Of a stretch of DNA of 64,000 nucleotides, positions 21,051 to 33,002 are shown piece after piece. Position 1 is the stretch's first letter. Each line of letters starts with the position of its first letter. The translations under genes and the position numbers were made by a program. Origin of the DNA: Stropharia rugosoannulata (lineage: Eukaryota; Basidiomycota; Agaricomycetes; Agaricales; Strophariaceae); the NCBI GenBank assembly GCA_028532985.1, contig JANCIK010000001.1:1302001-1366000 (forward strand), given 5' to 3'. The notes under the pieces were generated by a model that saw only the letters and a list, made by a program, of their open reading frames with translations, was not told the DNA's origin and ran no database searches.

Positions 21051-22332
21051 ATGCCACCACCCTGTACAGCATGCGGAGACCAAAAGTCATCCCATCGCAA
21101 TCTCCTCTTGACGTGCATTCAGTGCGAGCGCCCGTGGCATCACAGTAAGCATTATTCGTCGTGCGCTTCCCACTCTTGACTGTATTGCAGGATGCCACCG
21201 GCCTGTTGTGTCTGATGCTGAGCTTGTGCAGATTATCAGGCGGTACAAGGAAGAGCAAAATACATCCTCTAGACTGCAGTGGAGGTGTGTTACATGTACT
21301 GGCAAGAAGGTGCCGGCGTCGACAGGGCATTCGAAGTCGGCACCTCGCAAACCTAACAATCGTAGCGATGTCGCTCAACTGCCGTCAGCATCAACATCGG
21401 CTTCGATATCTGCTTCAACTGGTCCTTCCCGAACAACCAAGTCCACCCAAGCTCCCAAGAAGAGGGAACCGAGCCCAATTGTTATTGATGACGATAGTGA
21501 AGACGAAATCAGGTCTGTGAGCCCACAGCCTACGCATCTGCGTCCAGTTCAACAGGAAGTTGGTCGTTCCACCGCCGCCAAGTTAGCCACAGCCGTGAGC
21601 TCGACATCCAGTCGCGGCACACCCACCTTGTCAGCAACCTCTGGCAGCGCGTACTCCAGCCGCGCAACCAGCACTTCTACAGAGGAAACTTCAATTATTA
21701 CGACACGTCATCCGTATGCTGCGGTGAAATCTACATCTACTCAACGTCTCTTTCATCCACTTTCCCAGATACCATCACGTTCCACGGATGTTAGGATATA
21801 CGATGATCCAGTGCCTCAGATCCCTTTGCACAATAAGCCCACTTCTGAATCGCGCCCTCAGACATTACAAGTCCCGCGCTTGCAATCTACAGTGTCGCGC
21901 GATCTCATACCCGACTTCAGAGAAATTGCTATAAGCCAAGGGAAGAAGCCTACATTGGCCAATGACAGTAAAGAAGATGTTAAAGTGTCAGTGGGATCAA
22001 CGATTTCTGCTGAGTCTACTAATCAGCCTGCCTTGCTCCCGGCGTGGATCAATGCCCGTCGCGCCTCGGAAAATGTTCCCGACATATGGGATCGTGTTAC
22101 GGCGCGGAGAAACGGTGTAAGCGACCGACGACGCAGGAAAGAATTTGCTGTAATACATATACCTAGCGCAGAACAAGTTATTGATCCGAAAGGTAAAGGT
22201 AAAGCGCGCGCTCTGATTCCAGCAGATGATCCGGCCAGCCGACATACGGATTCTTCGCCGCCATTTTACTTTTCCGCTGACGTCTGGTTGAGAGAGAAAC
22301 GGCGGGAGCGTTATGATCACAATTCTGATTAA
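21051..22332 (+). CDS. PHD-like zinc-finger protein with disordered Ser-rich tail
   Basis: Two exons, 21051-21144 and 21191-22332, joined inside HHR|CHRP. Residues about 5-70 form a PHD-type Cys4-His-Cys3 pattern: CTAC, then TCIQCERPWHHRCHRP, and WRCVTCTG at the end. PHD fingers usually read histone H3 tails, so a chromatin role is likely but unproven. The rest (about 340 residues) is Ser/Thr/Pro-rich and disordered, with one sharp motif EPSPIVIDDDSEDEIRS. This has a hydrophobic core followed by acidic residues and would suit a SUMO-interacting motif. A C-terminal helix FYFSADVWLREKRRERY is the only other ordered-looking part. I cannot name an orthologue. Confidence 0.78.
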
Positions 22333-23559
22333 TTCGGGTGTGCTTTTTCCTTTTTGTCTAGATGTTTTCTTGTTAAACGACGTTCCTGAGCGGAACTTCT
22401 TGGGCGCTTATGTTGTTTATGGACGTAGATCTCTTGTTAAGTATACACTATTTTGTGAATGATATTTTGAAGTGGACTTCATTGTTGCAGCCATTCTCCC
22501 AAATTTGTGAACTGCTGACCTGAAAAAATTCCTGGTAAAGGTTATAGACTACCTCTCCTATTATTACTAAGTCCAGCTACGGTGGCGCCCCTTCAGTATT
22601 TGTGTGTATATAAGCCCTAGTCAACTGGAGCAAACTGGGGATCACAACCAAGCCGAGATTAACTTTGTTCAATTAAGATGTAGTGGTGGAGCGCCCAGGT
22701 TCGGTTAATCTTCCATTGAATGGTCTTCCATTCGACGCGTTCGCCACCTCCACCTTCTCCCACACGAGTCGTAAGTTCCGTCCATGACACCACTATGACC
22801 GTATTATAAGGGACCACGGCTTGAGTTGAATTATAATAACTATTTACTCTTGCGTGCGACACTGTGCCCTTTTGCTTAGGCTTGTCAGGTATGAGCGCTT
22901 GGACGCGCATCTGAAGTGAGTTTGTGCATGAGATTCAAAGACCAGTCACCGGTCACCCGCCAGCATGGTGCACAGAGTCGTAGGCAACATTGTAAAGTTT
23001 CATTTATTCACCTCCCTGCGTTAGTTGACATAGAAACTGCCTTCAAAGCGCTTTGGTTTATGCAGTAGTCAGTGCATGTTTTAGGAATTGTTTGTGGCTC
23101 ATTGCTTCGACAATCGTAGTGTTTTTTTGTTGTAGTTCAGTCGGGAACATGTCGGAAGTATGCAAGAGTGGCATGCGCTCCTATTGACGGACTGGCGGAC
23201 CGCCCTCCGTGAGAACATGATCAGAGCAGCATGCGACGTGGGGTGGCGGGCTACCGTCGCGTCTCTCATGGCCGTTGATGGACACTGCTATGAACTAAAG
23301 CTGCTTCGCAAACCACTTAGTTGTCCTGCTCACGGCTGCAATCTCTCGAATACATAATGGGCACAGCTGGACGCATCCTTCAAATGCACAATCGAGTCAT
23401 TTGTCTGAAAAGTGAACTCATACTTGTCTCATAGACTCTTGGAACCCCCTTGATCACATGGGTTCTCGATTCGCCCCACTTAAAGACGGCGTCTGCACAA
23501 AACTCCGGGCTTCTTCTGGCATCTTTCTTCTACTTTTCCCTCTGCTATCGTCCGTTATC
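22333..23559. other. Gap before galactokinase, no firm gene
   Basis: About 1.2 kb. One minus-strand frame at 22659-22910 (83 residues, starting MRVQALIPDKPKQKG) has somewhat protein-like composition but no recognisable motif. A TATATAAG-type element lies at 22608-22615. The region from about 23450 to 23559 is probably the galactokinase 5' UTR. It is open in frame, but it reads as a hydrophobic leader not found in galactokinases. No RNA gene or transposon end is seen. Confidence 0.4.
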
Positions 23560-25700
23560 ATGATCGCCAATCAAGCCATCCCGGTGTTCACCACCCTCGC
23601 CGATGTATTTGGTGGAGTAGAGGCGTCATTGCCGCATGCAAAGCGATGGTCAGATCTCGCAGCGCAATATGAGGCGCGGTTCGGGAAAAAGCCTGCGTAC
23701 ATTGCAAGAGCGCCCGGCCGTGTAAAGTGTGATATTTCTGCTGTCATGCTGCGCCATGAGCTGACTAGGTGCTACATTACAGTCTAATTGGTGCGCGATA
23801 CTTAAAAAACATAACAAGCGGGCTCTTATTTTAATTGGCCGCAGGCGATCACATTGACTACGCTTTGTTCGGTGTCCTTCCAGCAGCTGTGGATAAAGAC
23901 ATACTCATCGCTTGTGGTGTGCGTCCGAGTCAGGCATCCTCAGAAACGCAAGACGCGGAAGCCTTAAGGCTTCCCGGCAGCGTAGTCGCAGAGAATCTGC
24001 ACCCAAAATACGTTCGGCAAATATTCTCGCCAGCACTGAAGATCCCACAAGAAGTAAAGGAGCAAGATGCTCATGTAGAATCTTGGCATTTGGATATCAA
24101 CACGAAAGAACTTAGATGGGAGAGTTATGTTAAAGCAGGGTATTTTGTCAGTGTCTAGTTGCCTTGCGGGCCTGCATCTCGTGCTAAACTTACGCGTGTC
24201 ATATACAGGGTGTTTTAAATCGGTTCTTCACCGAGGCAGGACATTCGCCCATTCCTGTAAATTTATTGGTTACTGGTACTGTTCCGGCTGGGTCTGGGTT
24301 ATCATCGAGTGCTGCCATGGTAGTTGCAAGTACCCTCGCATTTTTAGCCGCCAATGGGAAGGTAAGCATATCCTTTCTTGCAGTATACAGTTACTAAGGG
24401 GTCCTCCTCAGCTTGAGGCTGATGGCAGTTACAAACCTCTAAACAAGGGCGAATTAGTCGAGTTAGCAGTGAAAAATGAGAAACGAGTTGGTACGTACAG
24501 TGAGGATGAATGAATGACAGCGTGTATTAATTTCCGTGTCATGTTAGGCGTTAATAGTGGCGGGTGCGATTACTGCTTTCATAGTCCCAATAATTAACTG
24601 ACCTCAAATTTGTAACAGAATGGATCAAGCTGCATCTGTTATGTCCGATCCGTCCTCAGCTCTATATATTACGTTCTACCCGTCTTTGGGTGCCTCCGCC
24701 GTCCCTCTTCCCAATCGTGCCGTATTTATCATCGCGAACTCTCTTGTAGTATCGGACAAGGCAGTAGGTGCGAAACGCGGGTATAATCTTCGTGTTGTAG
24801 AGACTTTGGTTGGCGCATACATCCTAGCAAAATCCCTAGGAGTTGAAGTGGAGGCGAAGGATAAAATTACTTACAGAGAAGTTGTCGGACGCTTCGCTGG
24901 CGAGAAGCCTGGAGAGGACATAGGCTCGGACGCACTAGAGAAAGCTTTGACCGAGGTAGAGGATAAGTTAGATGCCCTGAAACCGACGCAGCCTTGTGGT
25001 GACCAACTCGGGGTGACCATGGACCAGATGATCGCAATGACTGGATTGTCCAAGGACGTCTTTCATGACATATTCCTTTCCTGGGTTGACAGTAAGTACA
25101 AATGTTCGTTTATTAAGGTCATATTGCTGGATCATTGATTATATTACTCTACTTTAGTCGAAGCGACATATTTCCAGCTCTACAACCGTGCAAAGCATGT
25201 TATTACCGAAGCCCGTCGTGTTCTGCAGTTCAGGCACCTTTGCCTGCAGACATCTTCTGCCAGTAACGACTCGACACTGCTCGCTGACCTTGGTCGCCTT
25301 ATGAACGAGTCTCAGGATAGCTGTGCGAAACTGTTTGAGTGCTCATGTCCGGAGTTAGATGAATTAACGGAGTTGGCGAGGAAGGCTGGTGCATATGGTA
25401 GCAGACTGACAGGTAAAATCCCCTCTGCCCGTTCGGGACGCGTACTTACGCTGTTTAACGTTAGGGGCTGGTTGGGGGGGCTGCAGTGTATCGCTCATTG
25501 CCGAGGGAAAAGTGGATGAATTCATCCAGAAGATTAAAGAAACTTACCCTCCGTATAAGAATCTGGAGGAAGCCGAACTGAGGGAGGTTATCTTCGCCAC
25601 GAAGCCTGGTCGTGGCGCGTGCGGTTAGTTTATCCCACTCATGGTTTAACATCGAACTGACTTGGTCATGCAACTTCTAGTGTATAAATTGGATACTTGA
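23560..25700 (+). CDS. GAL1: Galactokinase (GHMP kinase)
   Basis: Phosphorylates alpha-D-galactose to galactose-1-phosphate, first committed Leloir step, cytosolic. Start chosen at MIANQAIPVFTTLADVFGG (23560); an upstream ATG at 23458 would add an unlikely hydrophobic leader. The signature GRVNLIGDHIDY is assembled from exon 23560-23726, an 8-nt microexon 23783-23790 (T CTA ATT G) and the exon from 23845. The ATP loop is at VPAGSGLSSSAAMVVAS. VNSGGMDQAASVMSD is assembled through a 16-nt microexon 24548-24563. Further landmarks are KRGYNLRVVET, FRHLCLQTSS and AGWGGCSVSLI. The last exon (25681-25700) gives the end ACVYKLDT. About ten exons, around 520 residues, normal for fungal galactokinase. 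All key motifs are intact. Confidence 0.93.
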
Positions 25701-25904
25701 TTATATAAACCAGCTAACGACAGCCAATCATAACCTGTTCATGAAATTTTCTTATGGTTATTAACTGGGAGGACGCTGTCTTTCACCTTTACTTGGCACG
25801 GAGATGTTAAACGCTCAATTTGACCTAAGGTATGGAGAAAGCAAGCAGAACGAATTAATTATATTACTGGTACATTGAGGAACTCTAAAACATCCGACTT
25901 GAAT

Positions 25905-28548
<2,644 letters not shown>

Positions 28549-29440
28549 CCCAGGCGAAGTCTTCGATTTATAGTATGTGTATGTTTTTAAAGAACGAAGC
28601 CCAGTTGCGCAGCTCGCGCGGTTTATATATCATTCCCCGTCTCATTCCGCGAGTCGCAGCGCAACGCAGCGACACGTATGGTCGTTACATGCATGTGCTT
28701 ACCAGAAACATGCAGTATGCGCTGGTGTCGTCACGGCAGGGTCCGGGGGGCGGACACGCGGCACACAGCTTGCTTGGACCGCTGGTGGGGGGACACGACG
28801 GCGCGCCGCGTGGAGGAGCCTGAGGGCGACGTGGAGACTGCACGCGGGCCAATGGACGCGCGGCGCTAATGCGGGGAGTCATTTTCTGTCATTTTACACG
28901 TTGATAACGTTGACTCATGAGTCGTAGCGGCTCGAAGCTTGTCGAAGCCGAGCCGTTGCCAAGTTGTAATCAAGCCTCATTTCTACAAATTGGCGGATCA
29001 GCCTCCTTCCCGATCACTCAATTACCCGACGGGCGCTTGTTTAAGGAACACACAACTCATATATAGATAAGCGCTGGTAAGGTCAAACAAATTCATCCAG
29101 TAACGCATGTTCATTGTGCAGTTGGAAAACTGAGATTTTAGTCTTGAAACGTAAAAATGGATCATATTATGAGCATAGTAGGACTTGGTGTTTTGCGTGG
29201 ACAAGACGTATGACATACCGAACCACTGTGCAAGACGTCATACAAAGTGTTGCAACACAATCATTTGACACAGCAATCTGCTATCATAGAGTACAGATAT
29301 TCCATTGGCTCGCTAGTATATGGCCGTGTATCTAATGTACAGAATTACTTATAGTGTCCGATTAAAAAGAAAACAGGGAGAACAGCATAAGAGTACAAAG
29401 AAAAATACATCTATTTGCGGCATCGGCAAAGACGGCCAAC
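28549..29440. promoter_or_regulatory. BiP promoter and PEPCK 3' flank
   Basis: About 890 bases between the BiP start and the PEPCK stop (tandem minus genes). At 28911-28923 lies TGACTCATGAGTC, two overlapping inverted AP-1/Gcn4-type half sites. Right next to it, GAAGCTTGTCGAAG (28936-28949) resembles a heat-shock element with one mismatch. A GC-rich island spans about 28740-28870. Site function is inference. The part from 29000 to 29440 looks featureless. Confidence 0.4.
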
Positions 29441-31451
29441 CTAGATGGACGGGCCTGCCATCCTAACCTTGGGCTCGACGTCCTGCTCGTACAGCGCGAA
29501 CGCCTTGGTGAACATGCCAGCGAGCTTTCGCAGCTCCTTCTGGAAGGCTTCCTTGTCCGTCCAGGCGAGCGATGGGTTGAGCAGCTCGCGGGGAACACCC
29601 TCGAGCGCAGTAGGTATTGACAGGTTGAAAGTGCCGAAGTTCTCGAACTCGGCTTTGGCGAGTTCGCCAGAGTGCACAGCGTCGACGATGCGGCGGGTAT
29701 ATTTGAGTGGGCAGCGCTTGCCTGAACCGAACTTCCCGCCGGTCCAGCCGGTGTTGATGAGCCAGCAGTCGACGTTGTTCTTGGCCATGCGTTCTGCAAG
29801 CATGGAGGCGTAGCGTCCGGGCTAAATGCGCATTGTTAGTTGACTGGCTAAATGAAATAAATAAAGGAAATACGTACGTGTAGGACAATAAAGGGAGCAC
29901 TGTAGCAGGTAGAGAATGTGGGGATAGGTTCGAGGACACCATCTTCGGTACCAGGAGTCTTCGAGGTGTACCCTGCCAGGAAGTGATAGCTGGCCTGCTC
30001 AGGAGTGAGCTTGCTAACGGGGGGGAGGACACCGAACGCGTCACAGGTCAGCATAATGATGTTGGAAGGTTGGCGATTGACAACGCAAGGTATCTGCGCA
30101 TTATCGATGTACTCGATAGGGTAGGCGCAACGAGTGTTCTCGGTGATGCTAACATCGTCGTAGTCGGGAATACGCGAGTTGGGGTTGTAGACAACGTTCT
30201 CCAGAATACTACCAAAGCGGATAGCACCATAGATGTCGGGCTCCTTCTCAGCTGAGAGGTTGATGCACTTGGCATAGCATCCGCCCTCAATGTTGAATAC
30301 ACCGGTGTCGGACCATACGTGTTCGTCATCACCAATCAGACGGCGCGCGGGATCCGCAGACAGGGTAGTCTTGCCCGTGCCAGAAAGGCCAAAGAACAAG
30401 GTAACATCGCCTTTCTCGATTCCTACATTCGCTGAGGAATGGAGAGAAAGTTGCCCGAATTTGACGGGTTGTAGGTAATGCTGCAGATAAGTCATGTAAG
30501 TTACGAAGGTTGACTTCCGTTTCTGAGTAGATCATACCATGACGGAGAAGACACCCTTTTTCATTTCACCGGCGTACTCGGTGCCCAAGATGACCATCTC
30601 CATACGCTTGAAATTGATTTCAACGGAGGTGGTCGAACTCATGCCCTTGGTGAAGCGGTTGGCCGGGAACTGACCGGCGTTGTAGATGATGAAATCCGGC
30701 TCGCCAAAAGTGGCTAGTTGCTCTTCGGTCGGACGGATGAGCATGTTGTTCTATGACGTATTAGCTAATTGCTGCAGGGACCTGACATGGGGGGACACAC
30801 CATGAAGAGGGCATGGTAGGCACGGGCACAGATAACGCGAACTTTGATGCGGTATTTTGGGTCCCACTGAGACAAGATTAGAATTTGCGTGAGAAACGAA
30901 AAGACAAAAAAACGTACGCCAGCGTAGCCATCGAAAACGTAGACGTTTTCGCGGGTGTTCAAGTAATCGATAGCGCGCTCCCTGTTGATCTCGAAAGTGT
31001 CTGCAGAGTGTCAGATGAAGGAAAAAGGAAAAAGGAGACGTGCGGAGTACATACGCTCGTCCATCTTGATGTTCACGGAACCCCACCAGATGTCGTCTTT
31101 GCTAGAGTCTTCAAAGACGATGCGCTTGTCCTTGGGACTGCGTCCGGTTTTCTTTCCGGAGAAGTTTATGAGGGCGCCCGACGAGGAGATGATGGCGCCC
31201 TCGTTGCGGATGGCGTCTTCATAGAGAAGAGCGACGGGGGCGTTCCGCTTGATCTGGATGCGATCCATGTCGAATCCTGCTTGGGAGAAGTACTCGAGAT
31301 CCTGGCCGATGACTAGAGATGGATGAGGAGGGTGCAGGGCGGTCGGGGAAGAGTACGTACGATTCGAGTGCTGCTCATGATCGTGCGATTGGGCATAGTT
31401 CTTGTGGAGGATGTGTGGGGTAACGTATGGGGTGTGGTGGGGAAGAACCAT
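29441..31451 (-). CDS. PCK1: Phosphoenolpyruvate carboxykinase (ATP)
   Basis: Converts oxaloacetate and ATP to PEP, CO2 and ADP, the entry step of gluconeogenesis in the cytosol. Start at [20 protein letters not shown] (31451). Further upstream in-frame ATGs lie in probable leader. Landmarks: [89 protein letters not shown]. The kinase-1a loop is [14 protein letters not shown]; metal/ATP residues are in [20 protein letters not shown]. Further on come [20 protein letters not shown] and [18 protein letters not shown]. About eight exons, roughly 550 residues, as expected for the ATP-dependent class used by fungi. No defects are seen. Confidence 0.95.
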
Positions 31452-31994
31452 TTTGTGGAATGCGGGGAACTGGGGACGAGTGAATATATGCGAGAAGATC
31501 CGAAGTGACGACCGTCGAACGGATGGGCTGCAAAGAAAAGTGGGGCGCTGGAGGAGACATGTCTGGCGTTTTATAGCAGCCCATAATGGACGCTCCATCC
31601 GGGGGAATCCCAGGATTCTGGGGGTCCAACGCCTGCAAATCACAGCCCTGGCTGAGGAGACTGGCCGGTATCGCCCGACCGCCTGGGCGCCTTGTGCTGG
31701 TCACCCGTACAACACCACGGATTCCTCGTCTCCGTACACCTCTCCGCACGGAACTACTCTGCATTCATCCGCCCCATACCCCAGCGCTATCACATGCCCC
31801 TACTTCCTAATCCGGCCCTTCCGCACACAGGATTTCGCCCCCCGCCCATCTTGGTCCGTCGGCTCCCCGCACACATCAATCCGGCTCCCCATTGCCGGAG
31901 CCGCCAATAGGGGCCCGCGTGTTTCCAACAAGTCCAGACAAAATCCCCAAGTCATTAAAGGCCTCCCCAGAGTCTGCTATGCGCCAGTCGGACT
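31452..31994. promoter_or_regulatory. Divergent promoter: PEPCK / acetyltransferase
   Basis: 543 bases between two divergent starts. C-rich on the plus strand from 31670 to 31960 (many CCCC runs), which is typical for strong fungal promoters. No recognisable factor site stands out. Long open frames crossing it on the plus strand are low-complexity and not supported. Confidence 0.4.
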
Positions 31995-32670
31995 ATGCCC
32001 ACCGCCGCCTGCGAGGACGACATCGTCGTCAGGCCCCTTGCGTCGCGCGACCTGCAAAAGGTACGCGACCTCCATGTGCGTCTGTGCATCATAATGCACG
32101 CTTTCTATATTTGGTTCTCGGCTTGTGCTCATTGGCAGCTAGTCCAAATTGCTGCCCGTCCAGTACCCCGCCTCTTTTTTCATTCAGCTCCTCCTAATAC
32201 CCACCCGGGCATGCTTCATCGCCTACAGCAGGGCCCAGCCCGCGGTCCCCGTTGGCTTTATATCGGCCGCAATCCAGCAGCCAGTGTCGACCCTCCAATG
32301 TTTCACCACTGACACTGATTCTGCCGGAGATAATCCCTTTGTGTCGACGAGACCCAGAGACAAGACCTTCATTAATCCTGCCAGGGCACGTCTCGAGATC
32401 CTAACCCTGGGTGTGCTTCCGTCATACCAACAACGCGGTCTTGCCCGCAGGCTCATTGAGCGGGTGGTGGACGCGCTTCGCGAGTCGTGCGCCGCCAATT
32501 CAGTCGAGGGCATCCCCATCTATGCGAATGTGGCGACGTCAAACACACAAGCCCTGAAATTCTACAAACGCATTGGCTTAGAGGCGTCTCCACACATCAT
32601 TCGCAATTTGTACAGAACCTTGTCCTACGGCTCGAAAGACGCGTATTTAGTCGTCGGATTTATCATTTAA
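31995..32670 (+). CDS. GNAT-family N-acetyltransferase (Naa50/Naa60-like)
   Basis: Probable N-terminal or N-epsilon acetyltransferase using acetyl-CoA. Exon 1 MPTAACEDDIVVRPLASRDL ends at a GTACGC donor. The acceptor at CAGCTAG joins phase 0 to SKLLPVQYPASFFIQLL, the substrate-side loop with the LLPVxYP wording of Naa50-like enzymes. The strand-helix core RLEILTLGVLPSYQQRGLAR carries the acetyl-CoA pyrophosphate loop QQRGLA. The later IYANVATSNTQALKFYKRIG is the conserved 'N..A..FY...GF' end motif. Ends YLVVGFII. About 190 residues in two exons. The enzyme class is firm, the exact substrate is not. Confidence 0.82.
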
Positions 32671-33002
32671 CTCGTTTCTCTTGCATAGGTGCAGGTATTA
32701 TATATTCATGGGTAACGGCAACCGGGTAGATTAAGATGTACACATAAATGTAACACTTTCAGACATGCTCACAAGTGTCATCGCCTCAATCCTCTGTTCG
32801 CGGGCACAAATGTCATTTCGAAGAGCCGTCCGTGGATAGGCGTAGCGCCTGTGTCTATTTATAACGTGATCCCTGAGTGGTGCGGACCTAATTAAGCTCA
32901 CGTGTGTACGCGACTGTGACAGTTCGTGTCCGTGAGTCACAAGATCTCCTTGACGCTGAATCCGATCACCAAGATTTGCGAGGGCCAACGACGAGGGCCA
33001 GT
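32671..33002. other. Intergenic, GNAT / SLX1
   Basis: About 330 bases between two tandem plus-strand genes. It includes a short repeat-free AT-rich part at 32690-32770. No gene or RNA is recognised. Confidence 0.4.

Noticed and set aside
23458..23559. N-terminal hydrophobic extension of galactokinase as a signal peptide
   Set aside because: Galactokinase is cytosolic and the domain starts properly at 23560; the upstream open frame is best read as 5' leader.
31402..32094. 230-codon plus-strand frame over the PEPCK 5' end and promoter
   Set aside because: Overlaps the antisense of the PEPCK first exon, is Pro/Arg-rich without motifs, and runs through the GNAT start in another frame.
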